Shown: positions 33,827-42,591 of the stretch, piece by piece
How the letters are laid out: every line of letters begins with the position of its first letter
Numbering within the stretch: the stretch's first letter is position 1
Assembly: GCA_017992055.1 (NCBI GenBank)
Contig: JAGOPK010000003.1
Coordinates: 248,001-312,000, forward strand
DNA: 64,000 bases
From: Burkholderiaceae bacterium
GTDB lineage: Bacteria; Pseudomonadota; Gammaproteobacteria; Burkholderiales; Burkholderiaceae_C
Direction of reading: 5' to 3'
Notes under the pieces: model-generated
The model's input: only the letters and a program-made list of their open reading frames with translations
Databases searched by the model: none
Told to the model about the DNA's origin: nothing
Made by a program: the position numbers and the translations under genes

Positions 33827-34345
33827 TCAGATCAGGAAGGCCATCGACCACAGCGCGGTCTGGTTGTTGACCAGCACCACCTTCTTGCGCGCCATGCGCC
33901 AGACGTCACCCTCGCGGCGCAGCCTGTAGCTCGCGCGCGTGGCCCACAGCGTGTCGCCCCGCACATGCGACTCGAACACCAGCGCGTTGCACTCGACCGT
34001 GACCTCGTCGCCGGCCTCGTCCGTGACCTCGTCCGTGAGCTCGATGTTGGAGATCACGCGCCGCAGGCGCGACTGCGGCAACTGGCTGTGACGCTTGCCG
34101 GTGCCGAACTGGCGGATGCGCAGGGCGATGCGCGATCGGTTGTCGTAGACGATGGACATCTCCTGCTCGGGATCGCCGCCCTCGCCATTGGCGGGAATCC
34201 AGTACACGCCGTCATCGGTCCACAGCGCCTCCCACTCGGCATAGCGGTGCTCGTCCTGCAGCCTGGCCTCGTGATAGATCCACTGCGTCAGCTCGATCAG
34301 CAGCAGCTGCCGCGCTTCGGGCTGGCTCACGACGGGGCTCATCAC
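33827..34345 (-). CDS. Aromatic-ring-hydroxylating dioxygenase, beta subunit
   Basis: A 172-residue NTF2/SnoaL-like protein of the ring-hydroxylating-dioxygenase beta family, a structural partner of the catalytic alpha subunit. Blocks typical of the family are LTQWIYHEARLQDEHRYAEW near residue 18 and the C-terminal WRMARKKVVLVNNQ. Its start overlaps the alpha-subunit stop by 4 nt (ATGA). It has no catalytic residues of its own. Confidence 0.93.
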   Translation of the reverse strand: MMSPVVSQPEARQLLLIELTQWIYHEARLQDEHRYAEWEALWTDDGVYWIPANGEGGDPEQEMSIVYDNRSRIALRIRQFGTGKRHSQLPQSRLRRVISNIELTDEVTDEAGDEVTVECNALVFESHVRGDTLWATRASYRLRREGDVWRMARKKVVLVNNQTALWSMAFLI

Positions 34346-35631
34346 GCCGCCTCCATCAATGCACGGTAGTGGCGCCAGATGCCACGGCTGGGCGTCTCAT
34401 CGGTGGCATCCCCGATCAGATGGCCCTGCTCATCGCGTCGCTCACGGTGCAAGCCGCGACCCAGGTACAACCACTCCGGATTGCTGGCCGCCACGCCGAG
34501 CTGGGTGCGCTCGTACATCTCGGCATCGTCGGCAAGCAGGAAGCCGGCGGGGCCGACCGAGCCCATGGTCTGCTGGCGCAGGCGTCGGTTGAAGTCCGGC
34601 GCGCCCTTGAACTGCAGGGCGGTGACATGCTGGACCGTGAGGTCGACCGCAAGGGGCTGGATGACGAAGATCTGGATTTCGGCAATGAACAGGTTGGGCC
34701 AGATCATGATGTGGGGCGTGCCGTCGACCATGATGCGGCGCGCCTCCTGCGGGCCGTAGGCGGCCTGCATGCGCTGGGTGTAGTCGGGCAGCTTGTCGGC
34801 GGTGGTGCCAAACCAGCTCATCGGCACATCGCGCTTGCGGAACTCCGGCCGCAGGTCGTTTTCGGTGTGGCCCATGCCGAAGGCGCGCGACACCGCGGTC
34901 GACTCGCTGCTGTACAGCGTGCCGATCTTGCTGTCAGCCACCTCGAAGATCGAGGCATGCACGAAGGACGGGTGGTAGCCGTCGGTCTCGTTCTCGACCA
35001 GGAACTTCCAGTTGGCCCGCACCTTGTGCTGCAGAAAGCCGGCCGTCACCTCCACCTCGCCCTCGGGCGAGTTCAGGCACAGCGCGTCGATGGCGGCCAT
35101 GGCCGGGCCCAGATGCTGCTCCAGCGTGATGCCCTCGGCCGCCAGCGAGCCAAACACAAAGCCCTTGTAGATGGCCACGCGCGCGACCCGGCCCAGGCCC
35201 AGCTCCTTGCGATCCACCCCCTCGTAGCCCGACGGGAATGGATAGCCCTTCAGGCTGCCATCGTTGCCGAAGGTCCAACCGTGGTACGGACAGGTGAACG
35301 AACGGGCCTGGCCCTTGTCGCTCATGCAGACGCGGTTGCCACGGTGCGGGCAGCGGTTGTGCAGCAGATGGATCTGGCCGCTGCGATCGCGCGTCATGAT
35401 GATGGGCTCGGGTCCGATGGACTTCATCACGAAGTGATTTGGCGCCGGCACCTCGCTGACGTGGCCGACATAGACCCAGCCACGGCGCCAGATCAGATCC
35501 AGCTCGCGCTGGAAGATCGCCGGATCGGCATACAGCCGGCCGTGGACCCGGTCGGTCCTGACCAGGTCCGCGATGCGCGGGACCAGGCTCACCGGGCTCT
35601 CGCTGGATGCTTGATGGACGGTGCAGCTCAC
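34342..35631 (-). CDS. Aromatic-ring-hydroxylating dioxygenase, Rieske alpha subunit
   Basis: A 429-residue catalytic subunit that inserts dioxygen into an aromatic ring. The Rieske [2Fe-2S] ligands are Cys94-x-His96 and Cys114-x2-His117 (CPHRGNRVC, CPYHGW). The mononuclear iron site has His220 and His225 with bridging Asp217 (NETDGYHPSFVH), the same spacing as Asp205/His208/His213 of naphthalene dioxygenase, and Asp368 or Asp369 as third ligand. It is the first gene of a seven-gene minus-strand series running down to 28977, behind a near-consensus promoter whose spacer contains the TAGTCCG operator. The substrate is unknown; the neighbouring acyl-CoA enzymes suggest an aryl or alicyclic acid. 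Confidence 0.95.
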   Translation of the reverse strand: MSCTVHQASSESPVSLVPRIADLVRTDRVHGRLYADPAIFQRELDLIWRRGWVYVGHVSEVPAPNHFVMKSIGPEPIIMTRDRSGQIHLLHNRCPHRGNRVCMSDKGQARSFTCPYHGWTFGNDGSLKGYPFPSGYEGVDRKELGLGRVARVAIYKGFVFGSLAAEGITLEQHLGPAMAAIDALCLNSPEGEVEVTAGFLQHKVRANWKFLVENETDGYHPSFVHASIFEVADSKIGTLYSSESTAVSRAFGMGHTENDLRPEFRKRDVPMSWFGTTADKLPDYTQRMQAAYGPQEARRIMVDGTPHIMIWPNLFIAEIQIFVIQPLAVDLTVQHVTALQFKGAPDFNRRLRQQTMGSVGPAGFLLADDAEMYERTQLGVAASNPEWLYLGRGLHRERRDEQGHLIGDATDETPSRGIWRHYRALMEAA

Positions 35632-35694
35632 CGGAAACCTCCTGTGCCTGGCCTGACGAGCCCGGCGCTGTTGTGCAATCGCTGCGATGGATCA

Positions 35695-35724
35695 ATAATA
35701 GTCCGACGCGACGGACTATGTCAA
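35695..35724 (-). promoter_or_regulatory. Near-consensus sigma-70 promoter with embedded TAGTCCG operator, dioxygenase operon
   Basis: On the minus strand, TTGACA (35719-35724) is separated by 18 bp from TATTAT (35695-35700). The spacer is occupied by the perfect dyad TAGTCCGTCGCGTCGGACTA (35699-35718, minus-strand reading), with 7-bp arms. A repressor here would exclude RNA polymerase. It is 67 bp upstream of the alpha-subunit start and 60 bp upstream of the divergent ferredoxin start, so one operator can control both. Confidence 0.8.
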
Positions 35725-35778
35725 AGCTTTCCTGGGATGGCTTGCAGCCCGTCGGCACGCCGCCTGGAGACAACACCC

Positions 35779-36099
35779 ATGTTCACCGTGACTTTCATCG
35801 AGCACGACGGCACTTCGCACACCGTGCAGGCCGCTGCCGAGCGCTCGCTGATGCAGATCGCCGTCGACAACGCCGTGCCCGGCATCCTGGGCGACTGCGG
35901 AGGCGCCTGCAGCTGCGCCACCTGCCACGCCCATGTGGATGCACGCTGGTCGCATGCGCTGCCGGCCATGACCGAGACCGAGGACTTCATGCTCGACGGC
36001 CTGGCCGAGCGCAGCCCTGCAAGCCGGCTGTGCTGTCAGGTCCGCCTGACGCCGGCGCTGGACGGGGTGATCGTGCGGCTGCCGGCCGAGCAGTATTGA
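35779..36099 (+). CDS. [2Fe-2S] ferredoxin, adrenodoxin/putidaredoxin type
   Basis: A 106-residue electron carrier. Cluster ligands fit C40-x5-C46-x2-C49 (DCGGACSCATCH) and C86 in SRLCCQV, the same spacing as putidaredoxin. It should accept electrons from the FAD reductase at 26946-28244 and pass them to the Rieske alpha subunit, making a three-component dioxygenase with a plant/vertebrate-type ferredoxin. ATG 35779 follows a GGAG site; longer in-frame versions run into the dioxygenase gene antisense and were rejected. It is transcribed divergently from the dioxygenase across the shared operator. Confidence 0.94.
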   Translation: MFTVTFIEHDGTSHTVQAAAERSLMQIAVDNAVPGILGDCGGACSCATCHAHVDARWSHALPAMTETEDFMLDGLAERSPASRLCCQVRLTPALDGVIVRLPAEQY

Positions 36100-36120
36100 C
36101 CCAGCGGGCGGATCACCGGG

Positions 36121-36864
36121 TCACGGCCCCGCCCGCCGCTGCGCCACGGTCAGCGGCTGCAGGCCGGGCTTCAGCCGCCAGTCGGGGCCGAAGTCGCTCT
36201 GCGGATGGAAGGCCAGCGGCTGCAGGCCCTCGATGCCGGCGAGGTGGGCCGCATAGTCGTCGAGATAGTCCGCGCGGCGCTCCGGCGTGGTGTATTGCAG
36301 ACCCCAGCCCACCCAGGGCGGCAGCACAGTCAGGCCGGTGTAGGTGAAGACACCGAAGTGCAAGGGCCACAGCACCACGTTCAGGTCGCCCAGCAGGCCG
36401 TCGGGCGCCATCATGTCCTCGTAGCAGCCGGTGGTCATGGCGATCATGGCTTTCCTGCCACGCAGCCCGCCGGCCTCGATGCGGCGACCGGCTCCATAGG
36501 CGATGCCATTCACCAGCACCCGGTCCAGCCAGCCCTTCATGATGGCCGGCACCGAGAACCACCACAGCGGAAACTGCAGGATCAGCAGGTCCGACCACAG
36601 CAGCTTGTCCAGCTCGGCCTGGATCTGCGGCACGAACAGGCCGTGGGCCGACGCATGCTTTTGCTCGCGGTCGTACTGCAGCTGCAGCGGAAAGCGGCGC
36701 TCAGTGAAGTCGTGCTCCCGCGCCACGGGATCGAAGCCCATCGCATAGAGGTCGGACACCTGCACTTGATGGCCCTGGGCCTGCAGGGCCTGCACGCCGC
36801 GGTCGCGCAGCGCCGCGCCGAAAGACCGGGGTTCGGGATGGGCATAGACCATCAGCACGTTCAC
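36121..36864 (-). CDS. NAD(P)H:quinone oxidoreductase, flavodoxin fold (MdaB/NQO1-like)
   Basis: A 247-residue cytosolic FMN/FAD quinone reductase. The N-terminus MNVLMVYAHPEPRSFGAALR is the flavin phosphate loop typical of the NQO family, and LLILQFPLWWFSVPAIMKGW near residue 95 forms the isoalloxazine contact. It starts at GTG 36864 with GGAG 8 nt upstream. It diverges from TetR 36959 (94-bp gap) and is a plausible direct target of it. Two-electron reduction of quinones formed from aromatic intermediates would fit the context. Confidence 0.88.
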   Translation of the reverse strand: MNVLMVYAHPEPRSFGAALRDRGVQALQAQGHQVQVSDLYAMGFDPVAREHDFTERRFPLQLQYDREQKHASAHGLFVPQIQAELDKLLWSDLLILQFPLWWFSVPAIMKGWLDRVLVNGIAYGAGRRIEAGGLRGRKAMIAMTTGCYEDMMAPDGLLGDLNVVLWPLHFGVFTYTGLTVLPPWVGWGLQYTTPERRADYLDDYAAHLAGIEGLQPLAFHPQSDFGPDWRLKPGLQPLTVAQRRAGP

Positions 36865-36958
36865 GGGAGTTCTCCATCCAAGTTTGAAGGCCGGCCGGAC
36901 CGGCCGCGCACCTCGGCACCGCCTGTAACATGCTCTGCTCTACGGATCAGTGCCGACC

Positions 36959-37552
36959 ATGCCACGCATACGCGCCGACGACTACGACGCCAAGGCCCAG
37001 AACATCCTCGACAGCGCCGCGGCGCTGTTTGCCAAGGTGGGCTACCCGAACGCCAAGATGCAGGACATCGCCAAGGCCTGCGGCGCGACCAAGTCGATGC
37101 TGTACCACTACTTCCCGACCAAGGACGATCTGCTGGCGGCGATGCTGCAGGAACACCTGCAGCAGGTGATCGATGCCATCGAGGAAGTCTCCGGGGGCAC
37201 GGCACCGGCCAAGGCCCGGCTGGCGGCCTTTGTGCAGGTCTATGCGCAGAAGTCCAACCAGACGCGGCGCCGCAACGTGACGGCGATGAACGACGTCAAG
37301 TTCCTGCCCAAGGCGATGCAGACCCCGCTGCTGGAGCTGGAGCGCAAGGTCACCGAGCTGGCCACCAACCTGCTGCGCGAACTGAATGCCAACCTGCCCG
37401 ACGAGGTCTACAAGCCCTATGCGATGCTGCTGCTGGGCATGCTGAACTGGACCGACTACTGGTTCAAGCCCACGGGGCCGGTGAAGCCGCAGGAACTGAG
37501 CGAGCGCATCTCGCGCCTGTTCCTGCACGGCTTCCTGGCCGAGAAGGCCTGA
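36959..37552 (+). CDS. TetR-family transcriptional regulator
   Basis: A 197-residue TetR protein related to the one at 28373. The start MPRIRADDYDAKAQNILDSA lines up residue for residue with MTRPQASDYD of that protein, so ATG 36959 is preferred over GTG 36950. The helix-turn-helix is near residues 28-48 (KMQDIAKACGATKSMLYHYF). The ligand domain includes MNDVKFLPKAMQTPLLELER. It diverges from the quinone reductase and converges on the ABC binding-protein gene (27 nt between stops). No TAGTCCG dyad lies in its own 94-bp promoter region, so it either binds another site or co-regulates the same operators elsewhere. Confidence 0.9.
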   Translation: MPRIRADDYDAKAQNILDSAAALFAKVGYPNAKMQDIAKACGATKSMLYHYFPTKDDLLAAMLQEHLQQVIDAIEEVSGGTAPAKARLAAFVQVYAQKSNQTRRRNVTAMNDVKFLPKAMQTPLLELERKVTELATNLLRELNANLPDEVYKPYAMLLLGMLNWTDYWFKPTGPVKPQELSERISRLFLHGFLAEKA

Positions 37553-37579
37553 GCCCGCCGCGGCGCAGCCCTGCCCGCC

Positions 37580-38758
37580 TCAGGGCCCGGTCTTCACCGG
37601 CATCGGCTTGAACGACTGCGTCTCGACATTGGCCTTCAGCAGTGCCAGCCGCTGCAGCGAGATGTGCGAGGTCGGCGAGAAGCTCACGCCGGACGCCAGC
37701 ACGCCGGGATCGAAGTCCTTCAGCGAGTCGAGCTGGGTGATGGTGCAGGCCCAGGTCAGGGCCTTGCCGCAGCGACTGAAGGCCTCGAACATGGTCTTTG
37801 CACCGGCGTAGCCGGTGAAGGTGAAGCGGTTGACCTTGCCGAAGTCCTCGGCACTGAGCAGCGCCTTGGCCTTGTCGAGGAAAGCCTTGCCGCGCGGGCT
37901 GTCCTCGGCCACCACATAGTCGGCCACGTGCACGTTCTCGCCGGCCGGCCCCATCAGCTTCAAGGCCACCGGCACACGCGAGACAAAGGAGATGCCGACC
38001 GGGATCTTCAGGCCCAGCCGGTCCAGTTCCTTGACCATGGCCACGTTCTCGCCCACCACGCCACCGGCAAACAACACCTCGGCACCGGCCTCCTTGGCAC
38101 GCAGCATCTCCGACGAGAAGTCGACCTGGCCCTTCTTGTAGACGGCCTTGAACACGACGTTGAGCTTCAGCGCCTTGGCGGCCGCATCGAAGCCTTCGCG
38201 GGTGAGCTCGCCATACTCGTCGTCCTGGCTCACCAGCGCCCACTTCTTGCCCGGGTTGCGCTCGGCCAGCGCCCTGACCAGCTGCTCGGAGACGAGCGGA
38301 TGCTTGGTGCCGAAGGCGAACACATTGCGCGTGGGCGGCGTGTGGATGTCGTCGGAGAAGCTGATGGTGCTGATGGCCGGCACGCCCAGTTCCTTGAGCA
38401 GGGGCAGCGCGGCCTGGCCCTGCGCGGCGCCGGAGATCGAGGTCAGCGCAAACACCTTGTCGACGGTCACCAGCTTGCGCACGCCCTGCAGCGTGCGCGA
38501 GACCACATAGCCATCGTCTTCGGAGATCAGCCGCAGCTTGCGGCCGTGGATGCCGCCGGCCGCATTGACCTCGGCCACCGCCAGCTTGACACCGATGTTG
38601 TGGGCCACCCCCAGCAGCGCGGGTGGACCGGTCAGCGGCAGGATGTCACCGATCACGATCTCGGTATCGGTCACGCCCTGCTGCTGGGCCAGGGCCGGCA
38701 TGGCAAGCGCCGCACCGATGGCAAGCGCCGCCGCGGTGGCGCAGTGCATGAATCTCAT
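37580..38758 (-). CDS. LivK-type periplasmic substrate-binding protein, partner of the adjacent ABC importer
   Basis: A 392-residue type I binding protein with a signal peptide (MRFMHCATAAALAIGAALAM, cleavage after PALAQ). The mature start QGVTDTEIVIGDILPLTGPP and ISEDDGYVVSRTLQGVRKLV are typical of LivK/HbaE-like receptors. AAGGAG lies 7 nt before the ATG. It follows the LivM-like permease gene after a 40-nt gap and is last in the importer operon. Receptors of this kind in aromatic-degrading bacteria bind benzoate-, cinnamate- or phenylpropanoid-like acids; specificity here is unknown. Confidence 0.93.
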   Translation of the reverse strand: MRFMHCATAAALAIGAALAMPALAQQQGVTDTEIVIGDILPLTGPPALLGVAHNIGVKLAVAEVNAAGGIHGRKLRLISEDDGYVVSRTLQGVRKLVTVDKVFALTSISGAAQGQAALPLLKELGVPAISTISFSDDIHTPPTRNVFAFGTKHPLVSEQLVRALAERNPGKKWALVSQDDEYGELTREGFDAAAKALKLNVVFKAVYKKGQVDFSSEMLRAKEAGAEVLFAGGVVGENVAMVKELDRLGLKIPVGISFVSRVPVALKLMGPAGENVHVADYVVAEDSPRGKAFLDKAKALLSAEDFGKVNRFTFTGYAGAKTMFEAFSRCGKALTWACTITQLDSLKDFDPGVLASGVSFSPTSHISLQRLALLKANVETQSFKPMPVKTGP

Positions 38759-38798
38759 CTTTCGCTCCTTCGTTGTCCAGAAGCTGCGCCACACACCC

Positions 38799-39845
38799 TC
38801 AGTAGCGCAGCGGCCAATGCACCCACAGGCGCCGAACGTCGTGCCAGATGCCCAGCAACCCGCGCGGGTCGAAGCGCAGGAAGGCGATGATCACCAGGCC
38901 GTACAACATGCTCTTGATCTCGTGCGCGCTGGTCGTCAGCAGCTCCGCATAACGCCCGCCGAGCAGGCCGAAGGCGGCGGACACCACCTCGGGCAGCGTG
39001 ACGATGAAGACCGTGCCCAGCACCGCGCCCAGCACCGAGCCGAAGCCGCCCACCACCAGGATGGCCAGCGCCTCGATGCTGAGCAGGAAGGGAAAGCCTT
39101 CCACGGTGACGAAGCTGACGTAGAGGGCCATCAGCGCACCGCTCAACCCCGTGATGAAGGCGCTGATCACGAAGGCCAGCAGCTTGTAGTGCCACAGGTG
39201 GATGCCCATGGTGCGTGCGGCGATGTCGTTGTCGCGGATGGCGACAAAGGCACGGCCCAGCCGAGTGCGGCGGATGTTCAGCGAGACCAGCACGGTCAGC
39301 ACCGCAAACAGCAGGCACAGGCCGTAGAGGGCCTGATCGCTGCCGAAGCTGAAGCCGGCAATCGACGGCCGCTGCACCATGATGCCCCGTGACGCCCCGG
39401 TGAACTTGCCGCCGGCCAGCACCACGGCGCTGACGATGAAGGAGAAGGCCAGCGTGGTGATCGCCAGGTACAGGCCCTTCAGCCGCAGCGACGGCACACC
39501 GACGATCAGCCCGGCGATGGCCGGCACCGCGCCCGCCAACCCGAAGGCCAGCAGCGGATGCAGTTCCAGACGCGAGACGCCGATGGCATAGCCATAGGCG
39601 CCCAGCATCAGAAAGGCCACATGGCCCAGCGAGATCAGGCCGGTGAAGCCGGTCAGGACATTCAGCCCCAGCACGCCGACCAGGGTGAACAGGATCACGG
39701 TCATGTGCGACAGCACATAGGCGCTGGCCAGCCACGGCAGGGCCAGCAGGGCCAGCAGCAGCGCCGCCACCCAGGCCCGCACCACGCGCGAGTCGGTCAG
39801 CGCGACCAGCTCGCGGTAGTCTTGCTTGAAGAAGCCGCTGCGCAT
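38799..39845 (-). CDS. LivM-like permease of branched-chain-type ABC importer
   Basis: A 348-residue inner-membrane permease with about nine to ten helices. The LivM family block VGVPSLRLKGLYLAITTLAF near residue 120 and the cytoplasmic EAA-like loop RAFVAIRDNDIAARTMGIHL near residue 205 are clear. Start and upstream stop overlap as TGATG (LivH-like stop at 39845), so the two permease subunits are coupled. It dimerises with the LivH-like protein to form the channel. Confidence 0.94.
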   Translation of the reverse strand: MRSGFFKQDYRELVALTDSRVVRAWVAALLLALLALPWLASAYVLSHMTVILFTLVGVLGLNVLTGFTGLISLGHVAFLMLGAYGYAIGVSRLELHPLLAFGLAGAVPAIAGLIVGVPSLRLKGLYLAITTLAFSFIVSAVVLAGGKFTGASRGIMVQRPSIAGFSFGSDQALYGLCLLFAVLTVLVSLNIRRTRLGRAFVAIRDNDIAARTMGIHLWHYKLLAFVISAFITGLSGALMALYVSFVTVEGFPFLLSIEALAILVVGGFGSVLGAVLGTVFIVTLPEVVSAAFGLLGGRYAELLTTSAHEIKSMLYGLVIIAFLRFDPRGLLGIWHDVRRLWVHWPLRY

Positions 39846-40717
39846 CAGACCCTCTCGATCTCACGTTCGCCGAACAGGCCGAAGGGCCGCACCATCAGCA
39901 CCACCAGGATCAGCAGGAAGCCGGCCACCTCCTTCAGCGTGGACGACAGGTAGCCGCCCACCAGGTTCTCGGCCACGCCGATCACCAGGCCGCTGAAGGC
40001 CGAGCCGATGACCGCATCCAGCCCGCCCAGCACGGTGGCCGGAAAGGCCTTCAGGCCCAGCGCGAAGATGGTTGGCGACAGGTTGTAGATGACGGCAAAG
40101 AAGACCCCGGCCAACCCGGCCAGCACCGAGGACGCAGCCCAGGCCACGGCCTGCACCCGTGCGGTGGACACCCCCATCAGGCGGGCCGTCTTCTCGTCGG
40201 CTGCCACCGCCCGCATCGCCACGCCGAAGCGGCTGCGCTGGAAGAACAGCCAGGTTCCGCCAATGGCCACCAGCAACACCGCCAGCACGCCGATCTGGCT
40301 GGCACGGATGCCGATGTCGCCCAGGCGCAGCACGCCATCGGCGGCGCCCACGTCCAGCTTCTGCGGCGAGGCGCCCCAGATCAGCAGCACCAGCGAGCGC
40401 AGCACCACCGCCAGGCCGATGGTCACCAGCACGGCCGAGAACACCGGCTCGCCCAGCATCGGCCGCATCACCAGGCGCTCGATCAGCAGGCCCAGCACGA
40501 TGCCAGAGAGGATGGCCACGCCCATCACCCCGAAGCCGCCGAGACCGAAGGTGGTGCTGACCCACCAGGACAGATAGGCGATCAGCATGCCGACCTCGCC
40601 CTGCGCGAAGTTGACCAGGCCGGTGGCCTTGTAGATGACCGCGAAGGCCATGGCGATCAGGCCGTAGATGGCGCCGATCACCAGGCCGGAGACGACCAGT
40701 TCGATCAGATAGCGCAT
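39845..40717 (-). CDS. LivH-like permease of branched-chain-type ABC importer
   Basis: A 290-residue inner-membrane permease. Typical LivH features are the N-terminal GLVIGAIYGLIAMAFAVIYK with TGLVNFAQGEVGMLIAYLSW, and the EAA-like loop MRAVAADEKTARLMGVSTAR near residue 185. ATG 40717 overlaps the acyl-CoA ligase stop as TGATG. Longer in-frame translation runs through the ligase gene and was rejected. Confidence 0.94.
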   Translation of the reverse strand: MRYLIELVVSGLVIGAIYGLIAMAFAVIYKATGLVNFAQGEVGMLIAYLSWWVSTTFGLGGFGVMGVAILSGIVLGLLIERLVMRPMLGEPVFSAVLVTIGLAVVLRSLVLLIWGASPQKLDVGAADGVLRLGDIGIRASQIGVLAVLLVAIGGTWLFFQRSRFGVAMRAVAADEKTARLMGVSTARVQAVAWAASSVLAGLAGVFFAVIYNLSPTIFALGLKAFPATVLGGLDAVIGSAFSGLVIGVAENLVGGYLSSTLKEVAGFLLILVVLMVRPFGLFGEREIERV

Positions 40718-42591
40718 CAGGACGCCCCTCCGTAGATCTGTTCCAGCTCGCGCGCGAACTTCTTGTTGATCAGGCCCCGCCGCACCTTCTGGGTGGCCGT
40801 CAGCTCGCCATCGTCGTGGTCCAGCTCCTTCTCCAGGATCACGAAGCGGCGCACGTTCTCGACCCGGGCAAACCGCGCGTTGACCTCGTTGACCACGCCC
40901 TGGACCAGCTCCTGCACCTGCGGCAGCTGGGTCAGTGACCTGTAGGTGGTGTAGGCCAGTTCGCGCTCGGCGGCCCAGCGGCCGACGGTGTCGAAGTCGA
41001 TCTGGATCAGGCCGCCGAGGAACTTGCGCCCCTCGCCGACCACGATGGCCTCGCGCACATAGGGGCTGTCCTTCAGCGCGTTCTCGATCTCCGACGGGGC
41101 GATGTTCTTGCCGCCGCTGGTGATGATGATGGCCTTCTTGCGGTCGATCACCGACACCTCGGGTTCGCCGCCATGGCCCTCGCGCACTTCGACGATGTCG
41201 CCGGTGGCCAGCCAGCCCTCGGCATCCAGCACATCGCGCGTGCCCTTCTCGTCGAACAGATAGCCCGCAAACACCCCGGGACTGCGCACGAAGACCTCGT
41301 GGTCCTCGCCCAGCCGCCACTCGGTGCCGGGCAGGGCCGGCCCGGAGCTGCCGGCCACGTTGGGCCGGCCGGGGCGCTGCACGAAGCTCAGGCCGCCGGC
41401 CTCGGTGAGCCCGTAGCCCTGGCCCACCGGCAGGCCGATGATGTCGAAGAAGCGCAGCGTTTCGGGTGACACCGAGGCACCACCGCACATGCGGGTGTGC
41501 GTGCGGTTCAACCCCATGTGGCGCTGCATGTTGCGGAACATCAGCAGGTACCAGAAGCCGAACTCCAGGCGGTCGAGCAGGCCGATGCCGGCGCCCCGCT
41601 GCGCGCGCCGGTCGGACAGCACGCGACCGCGGCGCATGGCCCGGGCGTGCAGCGCGCGCTGCAGGCGCCCGCTGTCCTTGAGACGGAACTCGAAGCCCTG
41701 CTGCAGCTTCTCCCAGATGCGCGGCACACCGAGAAAGAAGGTCGGCGCGATCTCGCGGATGTTCGAGGCCACGGTGTCGATGGATTCGGCAAAGTTGACG
41801 CAGCCCCCGGTCAGCAGGTGCAGCACGGTGGAGTAGCTGCGCTCGGCGACATGGCACAGCGGCAGGTAGCAGACCGACTCGAAGGGCTTGTCCAGCATCT
41901 CGCGCGCCGTGCCATAGGCATAGGCGCCGTAGATGAAGTTGCGGTGCGTCAGCATCGCGCCCTTGGGCGGCCCGGTGGTGCCGGAGGTGTAGACCAGGAT
42001 GGCCACGTCGTCGGGCCGCAGCGCATCGATGGCGTCGTCCAGCCGCTTCGATGCCAAGGGATCGGCCGCTTCCAGCGCACGGCCCATCTCCAGCAGGGCC
42101 TCGAAGGCATGCGGCTGGCCCGGCGCATAACGGCGCAGGCCCTTCATGTCCACGCAGAACAGCTGCTGCAGATGCGGCAGCCCTTCACCCTGGCGCTGGG
42201 CTTCGAGCACCTTGTCGGTCTGCTCCTGGTCGCCGGTGATCGCCACCTTGGCCTGGCAGTGGCGGGCGATGTACTGCACCTCCACCCAGGGGTTGGTGGG
42301 ATAGATGCCCACCACCTGCACGCCCAGCATCTGCGCGCCCAGGTCGGCGTAGAACCAGGCCGGCACGTCCTCGCTGGCGATGATGATGCGGTCGCCGCGC
42401 TGCAGCCCCAGCTGCATCAGGCCCAGCGCCACATGGCGCGCGGCCTGCCAGTACTGGCCCCAGCTGCACCCTTGCCAGATGCCGTGCACCTTCTCGCGCA
42501 GCGCGATCTGCCCGGGGCGCCGCAGGGCATGCGCCCTCAGCAGAGCGGGCAGCGTGGCTTCGCCGCAGATCAGCTGTTGCGCATCAGGCAT
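40717..42591 (-). CDS. AMP-forming acyl-CoA ligase (long-chain/aryl acyl-CoA synthetase family)
   Basis: A 624-residue adenylate-forming enzyme that activates a carboxylic acid with ATP and CoA. The phosphate loop is ILVYTSGTTGPPKGAMLTHR near residue 200. The A5-like block GYGLTEAGGLSFVQRPGRP is near residue 400, and WLATGDIVEVREGHGGEPEV with VIDRKKAIIITSGGKNIAPS near residues 475-510 forms the hinge region. It belongs to the FAA1/FadD15-like group seen with branched-chain-type ABC systems. It lies inside the importer operon between the LivG-like ATPase (8-nt overlap) and the LivH-like permease, so uptake and CoA activation are co-expressed. Confidence 0.93.
   Translation of the reverse strand: MPDAQQLICGEATLPALLRAHALRRPGQIALREKVHGIWQGCSWGQYWQAARHVALGLMQLGLQRGDRIIIASEDVPAWFYADLGAQMLGVQVVGIYPTNPWVEVQYIARHCQAKVAITGDQEQTDKVLEAQRQGEGLPHLQQLFCVDMKGLRRYAPGQPHAFEALLEMGRALEAADPLASKRLDDAIDALRPDDVAILVYTSGTTGPPKGAMLTHRNFIYGAYAYGTAREMLDKPFESVCYLPLCHVAERSYSTVLHLLTGGCVNFAESIDTVASNIREIAPTFFLGVPRIWEKLQQGFEFRLKDSGRLQRALHARAMRRGRVLSDRRAQRGAGIGLLDRLEFGFWYLLMFRNMQRHMGLNRTHTRMCGGASVSPETLRFFDIIGLPVGQGYGLTEAGGLSFVQRPGRPNVAGSSGPALPGTEWRLGEDHEVFVRSPGVFAGYLFDEKGTRDVLDAEGWLATGDIVEVREGHGGEPEVSVIDRKKAIIITSGGKNIAPSEIENALKDSPYVREAIVVGEGRKFLGGLIQIDFDTVGRWAAERELAYTTYRSLTQLPQVQELVQGVVNEVNARFARVENVRRFVILEKELDHDDGELTATQKVRRGLINKKFARELEQIYGGAS

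Noticed and set aside
36250-36275. TAGTCCG half-site as a possible fifth TetR operator
   Set aside because: It lies inside the quinone reductase coding sequence and lacks the right arm CGGACTA.
37545-37595. Terminator between the convergent TetR and ABC binding-protein genes
   Set aside because: Only CCTGAG/CTCAGG arms with a loop of more than 20 bp and no T-tract; too weak to support.
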